Shown in pieces: positions 1 through 9,256 of a DNA stretch of 63,058 nucleotides; the first letter of the stretch is position 1; each line of letters begins with the position of its first letter. Origin of the DNA: JABWAM01 sp964653025 (GTDB lineage Bacteria > Verrucomicrobiota > Verrucomicrobiia > JABWAM01). A program made the position numbers and the translations under genes. The DNA lies in contig CAZZBZ010000009.1 in assembly GCA_964653025.1 (NCBI GenBank), positions 1-63,058 of the forward strand, read 5' to 3'. Below the pieces are notes generated by a model. It saw nothing but the letters and a program-made list of their open reading frames with translations, did not search any database and had not been told where the DNA came from.

Positions 1-516
1 TCAGTCCAGCCAGTTGGCTTCCGTAGCGATGCGGAAGCCCCAGACGCATGCCAGGATGGTGGCGACGGCGAGGAGCAGGGCGAGCGAGGAAAGGATTGGG
101 CGGCGGCGGAGTTGGGCAACGCCCCCGAGGATCGTCATCACGCCGAACCCGGGAAGAATCACGCTGAGGCAGATCCATCCGGTGCGACCGAGGGTATAAA
201 GGTCCTCTTGGTGCCAGAGCCAGGCGAGCAGCCCGGCGCTCGCGAGTGGGGTGGCTAGCACGAGGAGGATGGGCCAGGGAAACGGTTTTCGGCTGTGCGC
301 GGGGGAGGGGGGCTTCTCGGTCACGGTCGACTTCGGTGCGGGGGATTCCGATGTCTTGATATCTCGGGACCGAACCGGCGGCTTCCCGGGTTTTGTGTCC
401 GACGGGGAGGGAGGGCCGACTTTCGCCGGTGGGACGATGGGTTTCGAGACCCCGTCCTTCCGTTCGGACGGGGACGATTTCGAGGCATCCATTTTCCCTT
501 CGGGCTTGTCCGTCAT
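1..516 (-). CDS. Hypothetical membrane protein with proline-rich N-terminus
   Basis: 171 aa, starting MTDKPEGK. Residues 1-75 are rich in Pro, Ser and Lys and look disordered. Three hydrophobic segments follow (around FPWPILLVLATPLASAG, WICLSVILPGFGVMT and SSLALLLAVATILAC). No catalytic motif is visible and I do not recognise a family; the layout suggests a small integral membrane protein with a long cytoplasmic tail. The open frame continues upstream to 678, but that extension would overlap the promoter and start of the divergent oxidoreductase gene, so I chose the internal ATG at 516. The stop codon lies at the very edge of the window. Confidence 0.6.
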   Translation of the reverse strand: MTDKPEGKMDASKSSPSERKDGVSKPIVPPAKVGPPSPSDTKPGKPPVRSRDIKTSESPAPKSTVTEKPPSPAHSRKPFPWPILLVLATPLASAGLLAWLWHQEDLYTLGRTGWICLSVILPGFGVMTILGGVAQLRRRPILSSLALLLAVATILACVWGFRIATEANWLD

Positions 517-594
517 CCATGCCACTGAAACGCCGAAAACCGGCCAACGCAAGAGCGAACGCGGGGGGAAGGAATGGGATCCGGGGTTTGGGGG

Positions 595-624
595 TTGCCT
601 GTCGGGGCGTGCTTTGGACAATAT
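595..624 (+). promoter_or_regulatory. Promoter of the 632 oxidoreductase gene, leaderless type
   Basis: TTGCCT (595-600), 18-nt spacer, CAATAT (619-624). The -10 box ends 7 nt before ATG 632, so transcription would start at or next to the start codon. No Shine-Dalgarno is present. Confidence 0.55.
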
Positions 625-631
625 GCGCGCC

Positions 632-1888
632 ATGGCAAAACCTCTCGATGTGACGATTGTTGGTGGCGGGATGATCACGAACGACCTCCTGCTGCCCTCC
701 GTTTACCAACTCCAGCGCGCGGGGGTGGTCGGCGCGATCACGGTGTGTGCGCTGAACGTTCCCCCGCTCAAGGCCCTCAAGGAGAACGCCGAGTTGAAGC
801 AGGCGTTTCCGGGCCAGGACTTCATCCCGCAACCCGCGCTTTCGGAGCCTGCGGACAAGGTCTTCCCCTCGCTCTACAAGGAGGTGCTCGCGAAGATGCC
901 GCCGCGGCAGGTGGTGGTCGTGGCGATGCCGGACCACCTGCATTACGAGGTGGTGATGGAGGCGCTGCGGCGCGACCAGCACATCCTCTGCGTGAAGCCG
1001 CTGGTGCTCAAGCATACGGAGGCGGTCGAGGTGGAGCGCCTCGCCCTCGAAAAGGGCCTTTTCGTCGGGGTGGAATACCACAAACGCTTTGACCGCCGCT
1101 CGCTCATTGCCCGGCGCCATTACGAGCTCGGGCAGTTTGGAAAGTTTGTGATGGGAGAGGCCAAGCTCATCGAGCCGTGGTACTACCGCCACTCGAACTT
1201 CCAGAACTGGTTTACGACCGACCGCACCGACCCGTTCGTCTATATCGGCTGTCACTACGTGGACCTCGTGTATTTCATCACCGGGCTGAAGCCGGTAGAG
1301 GTGTCGGTCTCCGGCGTGAAGGGCAGGTTCCCGAACGGCAAGGAGGGCTATATGTGGGCCAACGGTCGGGTGCGCTTCGAAAATGGCGCGATCCTCTCGG
1401 TGACCAATGGCCTTGGCTACCCCGACATGGCCTCGGGCGGCAACGAGCAGTGCCTCACAATGTTCTGCGAGGGGGGCGACCGTGGCGGGATCATCAAGCA
1501 CGACGACCAGTTTCGCGGGGTGACCCACTGCTACCTCGATGGATCCGGGGGCAAGCATCACCACTTCATCAACCCGGACTTCTTCCGCTTCGTGCCGTGG
1601 GAAGGGGCGGGCTACAAGCCGGTGGGCTACGGCCCCGACTCGGTGGCTGCCATTCTCGGAACGGCGCACCGCATCGAGGCAGAGAGCACGGGGCTTGCCC
1701 CCGCCGCCGCGCTCGCCAAACGGCGTGAGTTGATCCACGAGGTGGATCGCCGTGGCATCATCGCCACGCCGGCGAACAGCGCGATCAACGAACTCGTGGT
1801 CGAGGCGGCGCGCAGGTCCATCCTGGCGGACGGCATCCCGGTCGCCATCCACCACGGCGACCCGCCGCACGTCGCCCCGCGGGCATAG
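632..1888 (+). CDS. Gfo/Idh/MocA family oxidoreductase
   Basis: 418 aa NAD(P)-dependent dehydrogenase-like protein. The Rossmann loop is at the N-terminus (VTIVGGGMI); a VVVAMPDHLHYE segment precedes the position where the family has Glu-Lys-Pro, here CVKPLVLKH, so Glu is replaced by Val while the catalytic-type Lys is kept. The GFO/IDH C-terminal domain follows (HYVDLVYFITGLKPVEVSVSGVK region). The family oxidises or reduces sugars, inositols and related polyols; the substrate cannot be deduced. ATG 632 is chosen because the Rossmann fold begins directly after it and a promoter abuts it; ATG 623 is a minor alternative. No functionally related neighbour is adjacent. Confidence 0.85.
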   Translation: MAKPLDVTIVGGGMITNDLLLPSVYQLQRAGVVGAITVCALNVPPLKALKENAELKQAFPGQDFIPQPALSEPADKVFPSLYKEVLAKMPPRQVVVVAMPDHLHYEVVMEALRRDQHILCVKPLVLKHTEAVEVERLALEKGLFVGVEYHKRFDRRSLIARRHYELGQFGKFVMGEAKLIEPWYYRHSNFQNWFTTDRTDPFVYIGCHYVDLVYFITGLKPVEVSVSGVKGRFPNGKEGYMWANGRVRFENGAILSVTNGLGYPDMASGGNEQCLTMFCEGGDRGGIIKHDDQFRGVTHCYLDGSGGKHHHFINPDFFRFVPWEGAGYKPVGYGPDSVAAILGTAHRIEAESTGLAPAAALAKRRELIHEVDRRGIIATPANSAINELVVEAARRSILADGIPVAIHHGDPPHVAPRA

Positions 1889-1909
1889 CGCCCCCACGCG
1901 ATCCCATGC

Positions 1910-1937
1910 TTGCTCTCCCGTTCCCTGACGGTAGAGT
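1910..1937 (+). promoter_or_regulatory. Promoter of the hybrid sensor kinase
   Basis: TTGCTC (1910-1915), 16-nt spacer, TAGAGT (1932-1937), about 46 nt upstream of ATG 1984. Unlike most promoters here it leaves a conventional short leader. Confidence 0.45.
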
Positions 1938-1983
1938 GGGGCCACCGCCGGCCGCAATTCCCTCCGGTCGAGCCCCCTGAGCC

Positions 1984-4900
1984 ATGATCAGTTACGGGTC
2001 CATTTCCCCGCTCGACGCGGTGCTGGTGCTGGGGATATTCGGGTTTGTCGCGCTTTGCTGTGCAGCGCTGGTTCTCGAGGAGCGCGACGCCTTTGACCTG
2101 AAGTGGGGGTGGTTGGCCGCCTTCTCGCTGGGCCGTATCGCCGGGGATCTCCTCGGCCTCATGGGCCTGACCATGGAAGTGGGTCTGTGGATGAGGCCCT
2201 TGCGCGAGCTCTTTTTGGTCATCTCGCTGGTTTGTCTCGTGGAGTTCGGGCGGACGGGGCGGGAAATGAGTTTCCGCTGGACCCCCGGGCCATGGATCCA
2301 CCCGCTCCTTCTTGGTGTCGTCGCCCTCGCCTACATGTGGGGTTGGGCGGGTATGGACCTCGCCGCGCGCGTCATTCTGGGGACCGTCGGTGCGCTCTGG
2401 GCGGCCCGTGCCCTGGGGTCGCGGGACGGTGAGGGCGCGGGTTGGCTGCGGATTGCGGCCGCGCTGCTTTTCCTTATGACCGTCGTGATGGTGGTCTCCG
2501 GGTTGGTCGCCGTGTATCTACCGGTGGAACTTTTTCGGGATGTGGGGGGTGGGGCGCTGATGTTTATACCCCTGAAGATTGTGCACGCAGGCGCGGTGCT
2601 CGGCCTGGCTGGCGCGGTGTGGGGGATGCTGGTTGCAAGACAGGACGTTCTCCCGGGGATTTCTTCGTGGAGGGACTTTTTTCGGACACCCTGGCCCGTC
2701 GCGGGACTCGCGTTGGCCCTCGGGGGGGGATGCCTTCTCGCCCGTTCCGCGGGGATCTGGGCCGACCGCGACATCCGCCGCGAACTCATCGAACGTACCC
2801 GCGGCCTCGCGGCCGCGATCGAGACGGAGCAGATAACCTCCCTTCGCGGCGAGGTTGGCGACGAGAAACGGCGCGAGAACCAACTCCTCTTCCGCCGCCT
2901 CGCGGCAATGGCCGAGGCCCAACCCGACATCCATTGCACCTTCCTTGTTAAGGAGAAGGAGGGGCGTCTGATATTTCTGGCAAGTGCGCGGGCCCGACGC
3001 TTGAACCAGCGCGACGATCCGCTTCCGCGGCCCGGCTCCCTCTTTCTCAGGTACGAGGAAGACATGGCGCGGCTGATGAGTGAGGGGGTCGAGCGGGTGG
3101 TGGGCCCGTCAGATGATTCCCGTGGGCGGTGGCTTTCTCCGCTGGTTCCCATCCGCGAACGGGATCGGGGCGAGGTGGTGGCCATGCTCGGGCAGGACTA
3201 CGACGCCTCCCGATGGGAGAGGGAGGTGGCTCGCAGCCGCATCCCGTTCCTCATGGCGGGCCTGTTCGTCGCGATCGGGTTGGTGGGGGCGCAGGCCTTC
3301 CGCTTGCAGCAGGAGCGAAGCGCGAACCGCCTGGCGACCTCGGAGATGAGGTTCAGCCAGCTTTTCGACCAGATGTTGAACGGCTTCGCGCTCCATGAAC
3401 TCGTCCGCGATGGGCGCGGGGAGCCCTGGGATTTCCGCTACATCGAGATCAATCCATCCTTCGAGCGGCTCACGGGGCTCAAACGGGAGGACGTGATCGG
3501 CAGGACTCTCCGCGAGGTACTGCCGGGAATCGAGCCCCACTGGATCGAAACCTACCTGCGTGTGGTCGCCACCGGCGCACCGGAGCTCATTGAGCATTTC
3601 GCGACCCCGCTCGGGCGGTGGTATCGCGCGACCGCGTACTGCCCGTCCCCGGGACAGTTGGTAACGGTCTTCAGCGATGCCACGGAAAGGATCCGCACGC
3701 AGCGCCTCCTTCGCGGGATCGCCGAGGCCTCTCATATCCTGTTGGCCGAGGAGGACCTGCACCGTGCAATTCGGCTGGCGATGGAGTGCCTCGGAAGGGA
3801 GGCGGATGTCCATCGGGCCTACTGGTTCGAGCGCCACCCCCATCCGGTCACGGGTGAGCCATGCGTGAGCCAGCGTTGCGAGTGGTCGGCGGAGGGCATC
3901 GCTTCGCAGGTGGACAGCCCCGAGATCCAGAACATGCTCGTCAACGGCCCCGTCTTCCGCCGCTGGGATGCTGCTTTTGCGTGTCGGATGCCGATCCAGG
4001 GGTTCGTGCGGGACTCCCCGTCTCCGGAGCGTGAGGTTCTCCAGTCGCAAGGGGTCATTTCCATCGTCGGCATCCCCATCCTGATTGGCGAGGAATACGC
4101 GGGTTTCATCGGGTTCGACGAGTGCCGCCGCGAGCGGGAGTGGTCGGTCGCGGAGATCGACCTCCTCGCGGCAACCGCCGCGACCATCGGGGCCGCCATC
4201 GAACGGCATCGTGCCCAGGAATCCACGCGTGCGGCGATCCGTCGTTTCGAGGCGATCTTCGAGACAAACCCCATGGTGGCCATCCAAGGCGTCGATCCGT
4301 TGGGCAGGGTCCAGCACTGGAACCGCGCCTCGGAGAACCTGTACGGCTACCCGGCCCGCGAGGCGATGGGGCAGCGGCTCCAGGACCTCATCCTGCCGGA
4401 GGAAACCCACGCCTCCTTTGCCAAAACCCTCGCGCGAATGGTTGCCAATCCGTCGCCGCTGGGCGGGGAGGAGTGGAAGGCGCGCACGCGCGATGGGCGC
4501 GAGAAGGTCGTCTACTCGGCGATGTTTCCTCTCCAGCGCGACGGGTGTGTCGAGGAGATCTTCTGCATGGATGTGGACGTCACCGAGCGCCGTCAACTCG
4601 AGGAGCAACTCCGCCACGCCCAGAAGATGGAGGCGGTCGGGCGGCTGGCGGGCGGCGTCGCCCACGACTTCAACAACCTGCTCGTGGTCATTGGAGGCTA
4701 CGCCGAACTCCTCCTCGACCACACGCCGGAGGGGCACGCCGACCGATTGAAAATTGAAGGAATTCATCATGCGGCTCAACGCGCCGCAGCGCTCACGCGC
4801 CAACTTCTCCTTTTCAGCCGCAAGCAGATTCCCCAGACCGTGCGCTTCGAACTTGGTCGTCTTGCCGAGGAAAGCGGGGAGATGCTGCGCCGTCTTCTAG

Positions 4901-5763
4901 GCGAAAATATTCACGTTGAGATTCACCGCAGCGACGGTGGGGTCGCCGTCCACGGCGACCCGAACCACTTCAGTCAGGTTTTTGTCAATCTCGCCGTCAA
5001 CGCGCGGGATGCCATGCCCAAGGGGGGGGAGTTTACGATCGCAGTTTCCCGTAAAACTGTTCTCGAGGAGAAAGATACCCCTTTCCCGGGCGTGCCGGCG
5101 GGGGACTATGTCGAGCTTCGCGTGGGCGACACCGGTTGCGGCATGAGCCCCGAGGTGCAGGTTCATCTCTTCGAGCCATTTTTCACCACCAAGGAGCCCG
5201 GGAAGGGCACCGGCCTCGGCCTTTCGATTGTTTACGGGATCGTTCGCCAGGCGGGAGGCCACATCCTCGTGGAGAGCCGTGAGGGGAAGGGGACCGTTCT
5301 CACGATTCTCATGCCGGTCGCCGTGGGGGGCGGAGAGGGCGCTCCGCGCAGCGGCGAGGAAATCCCGGTTGCCGGCGGTTCCGAGCGGATCCTGGTGGTC
5401 GAGGACAATGCGCCCGTGCGAGAGTTCATCCTCGATGCCCTCCGCGGGGTGGGCTACGGGGCCGTTGGGGCCGCGAGCGCCGAGGAGGCGCTCGATCATA
5501 TGGTCGAGGAGGGGGGACGCATTCATCTTGTGCTCACCGATGTCGTCATGCCCGGTATCGGCGGGATCGAGTTGGCCCGGCGACTCCGCTCCGAGCGGCG
5601 CCACCTGCGCGTGGTGCTCATGTCGGGTTTTTCAGATGACGAGGCCGTCCTCCGCGCCGCCGGGGAGTTGGGATGTATCTTCATCCGCAAGCCTTTCGAG
5701 GTGGCGGAGTTGCGTCGCCTCCTGCGTCGCCTGCTCGACGGCGTCGCGCCGTCAACGGCGTGA
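1984..5763 (+). CDS. Membrane-bound PAS/GAF hybrid sensor histidine kinase
   Basis: 1,259 aa. About seven N-terminal membrane segments (to residue ~250) are followed by an extracytoplasmic stretch (~265-418), another membrane segment (~420-440), a PAS domain (~455-560), a GAF domain (~575-735), a second PAS (~750-870), the HisKA dimerisation helix with phospho-acceptor His894 in GGVAHDFNNLL, an HATPase_c domain (NLAVNARDAMPKG N-box, DTGCGM and GTGLGLS G-boxes) and a C-terminal receiver with Asp1186 in LTDVVMPG. The enzyme would autophosphorylate on His and pass phosphate to its own receiver, and probably to a separate phosphotransfer protein. No output regulator lies nearby, so it looks like an orphan. 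The signal sensed is unknown. Confidence 0.9.
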   Translation: MISYGSISPLDAVLVLGIFGFVALCCAALVLEERDAFDLKWGWLAAFSLGRIAGDLLGLMGLTMEVGLWMRPLRELFLVISLVCLVEFGRTGREMSFRWTPGPWIHPLLLGVVALAYMWGWAGMDLAARVILGTVGALWAARALGSRDGEGAGWLRIAAALLFLMTVVMVVSGLVAVYLPVELFRDVGGGALMFIPLKIVHAGAVLGLAGAVWGMLVARQDVLPGISSWRDFFRTPWPVAGLALALGGGCLLARSAGIWADRDIRRELIERTRGLAAAIETEQITSLRGEVGDEKRRENQLLFRRLAAMAEAQPDIHCTFLVKEKEGRLIFLASARARRLNQRDDPLPRPGSLFLRYEEDMARLMSEGVERVVGPSDDSRGRWLSPLVPIRERDRGEVVAMLGQDYDASRWEREVARSRIPFLMAGLFVAIGLVGAQAFRLQQERSANRLATSEMRFSQLFDQMLNGFALHELVRDGRGEPWDFRYIEINPSFERLTGLKREDVIGRTLREVLPGIEPHWIETYLRVVATGAPELIEHFATPLGRWYRATAYCPSPGQLVTVFSDATERIRTQRLLRGIAEASHILLAEEDLHRAIRLAMECLGREADVHRAYWFERHPHPVTGEPCVSQRCEWSAEGIASQVDSPEIQNMLVNGPVFRRWDAAFACRMPIQGFVRDSPSPEREVLQSQGVISIVGIPILIGEEYAGFIGFDECRREREWSVAEIDLLAATAATIGAAIERHRAQESTRAAIRRFEAIFETNPMVAIQGVDPLGRVQHWNRASENLYGYPAREAMGQRLQDLILPEETHASFAKTLARMVANPSPLGGEEWKARTRDGREKVVYSAMFPLQRDGCVEEIFCMDVDVTERRQLEEQLRHAQKMEAVGRLAGGVAHDFNNLLVVIGGYAELLLDHTPEGHADRLKIEGIHHAAQRAAALTRQLLLFSRKQIPQTVRFELGRLAEESGEMLRRLLGENIHVEIHRSDGGVAVHGDPNHFSQVFVNLAVNARDAMPKGGEFTIAVSRKTVLEEKDTPFPGVPAGDYVELRVGDTGCGMSPEVQVHLFEPFFTTKEPGKGTGLGLSIVYGIVRQAGGHILVESREGKGTVLTILMPVAVGGGEGAPRSGEEIPVAGGSERILVVEDNAPVREFILDALRGVGYGAVGAASAEEALDHMVEEGGRIHLVLTDVVMPGIGGIELARRLRSERRHLRVVLMSGFSDDEAVLRAAGELGCIFIRKPFEVAELRRLLRRLLDGVAPSTA

Positions 5764-5765
5764 CT

Positions 5766-5794
5766 TTGACGCACGCCCTCCCGGGCGCTAGAGT
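5766..5794 (+). promoter_or_regulatory. Promoter of larE-like gene, leaderless type
   Basis: TTGACG (5766-5771), 17-nt spacer, TAGAGT (5789-5794), then 6 nt to GTG 5801. The -35 lies immediately after the kinase stop codon. No Shine-Dalgarno sequence. Confidence 0.65.
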
Positions 5795-5800
5795 CGTGGC

Positions 5801-6601
5801 GTGATTGAAGACCGTTTGCAGAAGCTGGAAGCGCTCCTGGGCTCCTTCCCCGGCGTGCTCGTCGCCTATTCCGGAGGGGTGGACAGTGCGGTGCTGCTCC
5901 GTGCGGCGGTGGCTCGCCTTGGCTCCCGCGCGCTCGGGGTGATCGCCGACAGCCCCAGCCTCGCGCGGGAAGATCTCCGCTCGGCGGTGGTGCTGGCCCG
6001 CTCCATGGGAGCTTCCCTCGAGGTGATCTCGACCTCCGAGCTTGAGGACCCGAGTTACGCGGCCAATCCGGTCAACCGTTGTTACTTCTGCAAGCGCGCG
6101 CTTTTTGAACGCATGGCGGCCTTCGCCGCGGAGCGAGGCTTCGCGGTGCTCGCCTACGGGGAGAATGCCGACGACCCGGCAGGCGACCGTCCCGGCTCCG
6201 TGGCGGCTCGGGAGTTTCGGGTATGCGCTCCCCTTCGCGAGGCGGGTCTCACCAAGGCCGACGTTCGCGCGCTTGCGGCCCGCTGGGGCCTGACGGTGGC
6301 CGACAAGCCCGCCTCCCCCTGCCTTTCCTCACGCATCCCGCACGGGACGGCGGTCACCCAAGAGGCTCTCGCGCGCGTCGAGGAGGGGGAAAAGGGGGTG
6401 CGGTCCCTCGGATTTCGCATTTTCCGCTTGCGGCACCACGGGGAACTCGCGCGCTTTGAGTTTGCGCCAGCCGAGTTGGAGCGCGCGCTCGCTGAGCCGG
6501 CGCGCTCACGGGTGGTCGAGGCGGCGCTTCGCGCGGGATATCTTGGAGCCGAGATCGATCCCGTACCCTACGGGAAACTCCGTGCGGCGACGGGGCCCTG
6601 A
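5801..6601 (+). CDS. larE: ATP-dependent sulfur transferase, LarE family
   Basis: 266 aa PP-loop enzyme. The ATP-pyrophosphatase loop is SGGVDS (residues 24-29). Cysteines Cys94 and Cys97 (NRCYFCK) and Cys174 (SPCLSSRIPHG) are present. In Lactobacillus LarE a single cysteine equivalent to Cys174 is the sacrificial sulfur donor to the nickel-pincer cofactor precursor; homologues with an additional CxxC are known to hold a [4Fe-4S] cluster that supplies sulfur catalytically, and this protein has that three-cysteine pattern. LarB, LarC and a lactate-racemase-like LarA are not in the window, so its role in pincer cofactor synthesis is inferred from family only. GTG 5801 is the start favoured by the adjoining promoter. 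Confidence 0.85.
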   Translation: MIEDRLQKLEALLGSFPGVLVAYSGGVDSAVLLRAAVARLGSRALGVIADSPSLAREDLRSAVVLARSMGASLEVISTSELEDPSYAANPVNRCYFCKRALFERMAAFAAERGFAVLAYGENADDPAGDRPGSVAAREFRVCAPLREAGLTKADVRALAARWGLTVADKPASPCLSSRIPHGTAVTQEALARVEEGEKGVRSLGFRIFRLRHHGELARFEFAPAELERALAEPARSRVVEAALRAGYLGAEIDPVPYGKLRAATGP

Positions 6602-6602
6602 C

Positions 6603-7109
6603 TCACGCGGCCTTGAGTCGGCGGAAGGAGGGTTCCTTCTCGATCTTGCTCTGCATCTTGATCAACGCGTCGAGGAGCGCCTCCGGGCGCGGCGGGCAAC
6701 CCGAGATGTAGACATCCACGGGAATCAGTTGGTCGATGCCCTGGAGCACGGCGTAGCTGCGGTACATCCCCCCGGTTGAGGCGCAGGCCCCCATCGCGAT
6801 CACCCACTTGGGTTCCGCCATCTGGTCGTAAATCCGCTTGCAGGCAGTGGCCATCTTGTAGGTGACCGTCCCGGCCACGATGAGGAGGTCGGACTGGCGC
6901 GGGGAAAAACGCATCACCTCCGCCCCAAAGCGGGAGATGTCGTAGCGTGCCGCCCCGGTCGCCATCAACTCGATCGCGCAGCAGGCCAACCCCATCGGCA
7001 TCGGCCACAGCGAGTTCTTCCGGATCCAGTTGATCGCGGTGTCGAGGCGCGTGAGGACGACGTTTCCCTCGATCTTCGAGTCATAGGTGAAATCTTCGGC
7101 AGTCTTCAT
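6603..7109 (-). CDS. nuoB: NADH-quinone oxidoreductase subunit B
   Basis: 168 aa, the usual length for NuoB, the complex I peripheral-arm subunit holding the terminal [4Fe-4S] cluster N2 next to the quinone site. The tandem cysteines (GLACCAIEL) and the two later cysteines (MGACAS and SGCPPRPEA) are all intact, as are GAARYDISRFGAE and PSFRR near the end. The gene is convergent with larE, with a 1-bp gap. No other nuo gene adjoins it, although nuoB normally sits between nuoA and nuoC. ATG 7109 matches the usual NuoB N-terminus; the longer open frame to 7307 is not needed. Confidence 0.92.
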   Translation of the reverse strand: MKTAEDFTYDSKIEGNVVLTRLDTAINWIRKNSLWPMPMGLACCAIELMATGAARYDISRFGAEVMRFSPRQSDLLIVAGTVTYKMATACKRIYDQMAEPKWVIAMGACASTGGMYRSYAVLQGIDQLIPVDVYISGCPPRPEALLDALIKMQSKIEKEPSFRRLKAA

Positions 7110-7118
7110 CCTAAAATG

Positions 7119-7147
7119 ATTCTCAGGGAACGCCCCGGGCAAGTCAA
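7119..7147 (-). promoter_or_regulatory. Promoter of nuoB
   Basis: On the minus strand: TTGACT (7147-7142), 17-nt spacer, GAGAAT (7124-7119), 9 nt before the ATG at 7109. An isolated nuoB with its own promoter fits monocistronic expression. Confidence 0.45.
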
Positions 7148-7309
7148 ACCCAGGTCGCGGGGGCGGTTCCCGCGAAACAAACCTCGCGCTGGTTCTTGCC
7201 CGAGGATCAGGTGGTCTCTTGCGGGGTTGTGCTTTTCCTTGTTGTGGTTTAAGTAAGTTCACGTCGTCAGGCTCCACCTTCGAACCATCCTGTTTCAACA
7301 TTTTCATCT

Positions 7310-9256
7310 ATGAGCGAATCCCCGCGTGATCCTCTCCGTGAAAGCCACGCTTCCCGAACGCGTCGTCGACTTACTCTCTGGGATCGCCTCCGCGCTCAGA
7401 TTGACCCCCGTGAGATACGAAGGACCTTCCTCAATCTCGCCGTGTCGATCGTGGGTGAGCGTCCGATCCAGACCCTGACGCGGGACCTGCAGGGAATGAG
7501 TTTCCGAAAGAGCCTGCAGATCATGGTCCGACGAATGTTCGGCAGGGACCCGATGCACCAGATGTCGGCGGATATGCGCCGGATCCGCTGGTATGGAACC
7601 CTCGCGGTGATCCTCGGCCTCATCCTCCTTGGCGCAGGACTTTTTGGGGGTGCCCGCTACTACCACCGGTGGCGCCAGGAACAGATGGTGGAGCAGGCCC
7701 GCCAGGCGCTGCAGCGCGAGGATCTGCGCAGCGCCGCGCTCGTGGCGCGGCGTGTGCTCCAACTCAACCCTGCGAACGTCGAGGCCACGCGGATCATGGC
7801 AAGCCTTGCCGAGTTGCTCGGTTACCGCGACACGGTGGGCTGGCGCGAGCGCATCGTGATCCTGGACCCGGCCCCCGCCAACTGCCTGGCATGGGCGGCC
7901 ACCGCGCTCCGCTTCAACGACGTTGTCTCCGCGAACCGTGCGCTCCTCTCGGTAAAATCGGAGAAGCGTGCGACGCCGGAGTACCACGAGCTTGCCGCGG
8001 GGTTGGCGCTCGCCGTGGGCAACCTGCCGCTTGCGGAGTTCCATTTCTCTCGCGCCTGCCGCCTGCGGCCGAACGACGAGAACCTGAAATTCAACCTGGC
8101 CTGCATCCGGCTGCAGGCCGTGGATCCCGCGATCGCGAGCGCCGCGCTGGCGACGGTGGAGCAGTTCCGTGTGCAGCCCCGCACCACGGCGTTCGCGTTG
8201 CGCGCCCTCTTCGCCGACGCGGTGCGTCGCAAGGACAAGAATCGCGCGTTTCGACTCGCCCAGGACCTGCAGACCGCGCCGGGCGCAGATTTTCGCGACA
8301 AGCTGCAATACCTGGACATCCTGCGGCGAATGAAGCATGCCGATTTTTCTTCCTACCTGGCACGCCTCCAGCAGGAATCGCTTCATAACACACCCGACAT
8401 GGCCCGCCTGATTTCGTGGATGAACGAGAACCGTCTGGCTGCCGAAGCCCTCGATTGGGTTCGCCGCCTTCCTCCCGACACCCTCGCGCGGCAGCCCGTT
8501 CCCGTGGCGGTGGCCGCCGCCCACGAGGCGCAGCGCGGTTGGAAGGAGTTGGAAGGGCTCCTGACGAAGGGGGAGTGGGGCGACCTCGACTTTATGCGCC
8601 TCGCGCTCCTCGCGCACTTGAACCGCCAGAACCGCGACGGGGTGAACTCGCGGATCCAGTGGGGTCTGGCGATCACGAAGGCGGGAGATCGCCCGGAGGC
8701 GCTCGGTACCCTCGCACGCCTCGCGGAGAGCTGGGGATGGGGCAAGGAGGCCGAGGAAATCTTCTGGAAACTGGGCACCGCATCCTCGCCGCAAAGGTGG
8801 GCATTGCAGTCCCTCTATCGCCAATACCGCATGAAGGGGGACACGGAGGGGCTGCACCGGGTGCTCTCCCGCACACTGGAGGCCGATCCCTCGGACCTCG
8901 TGGCGCGGAACAATCTTGCCCTCCTCTCGCTCCTTCTCGGGCGCGACACCGACAAGGCCCTCTCCTGGACCACGGATCTCTACGGGAAGAACTCGGCCAA
9001 CGCCCTCTTCGCCTCGACCCACGCCTTCGCCCTCTACAAGACCGGGCGGACGGCCGAGGGGATCAAGGTCTTCGAGAAACTTCGCGAGGACCAGTTGCGC
9101 AACCCCTCCGTGGCTGCCTACTACGGGGTGCTGCTCGCGGCGGACGGGCAGGTCGACAAGGCCCGCCGCTTCCTCGATCTCGCGGCCCGCACGACCCTGT
9201 TGACGGAGGAGCAACGTCTCCTCGCCGACGCGCGTCGCCGCGTGCGTGCGCCGTGA
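7310..9256 (+). CDS. TPR-repeat membrane-anchored protein, exosortase partner
   Basis: 648 aa. A basic, cytoplasmic N-terminal region of about 90 residues precedes one membrane helix (residues ~94-114, VILGLILLGAGLFGGA); the rest is alpha-helical tetratricopeptide-like repeats, for example QALQREDLRSAALVARRVLQ followed by LNPANVEAT. The product is probably an inner-membrane protein with a large periplasmic TPR solenoid for protein contacts. Its stop overlaps the GTG start of the exosortase gene by 3 bp (GTGA), so the two are translationally coupled. TPR proteins are common beside exosortase genes, where they are thought to act in EPS or protein sorting assembly. The exact role here is unknown. 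Confidence 0.75.
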   Translation: MSESPRDPLRESHASRTRRRLTLWDRLRAQIDPREIRRTFLNLAVSIVGERPIQTLTRDLQGMSFRKSLQIMVRRMFGRDPMHQMSADMRRIRWYGTLAVILGLILLGAGLFGGARYYHRWRQEQMVEQARQALQREDLRSAALVARRVLQLNPANVEATRIMASLAELLGYRDTVGWRERIVILDPAPANCLAWAATALRFNDVVSANRALLSVKSEKRATPEYHELAAGLALAVGNLPLAEFHFSRACRLRPNDENLKFNLACIRLQAVDPAIASAALATVEQFRVQPRTTAFALRALFADAVRRKDKNRAFRLAQDLQTAPGADFRDKLQYLDILRRMKHADFSSYLARLQQESLHNTPDMARLISWMNENRLAAEALDWVRRLPPDTLARQPVPVAVAAAHEAQRGWKELEGLLTKGEWGDLDFMRLALLAHLNRQNRDGVNSRIQWGLAITKAGDRPEALGTLARLAESWGWGKEAEEIFWKLGTASSPQRWALQSLYRQYRMKGDTEGLHRVLSRTLEADPSDLVARNNLALLSLLLGRDTDKALSWTTDLYGKNSANALFASTHAFALYKTGRTAEGIKVFEKLREDQLRNPSVAAYYGVLLAADGQVDKARRFLDLAARTTLLTEEQRLLADARRRVRAP

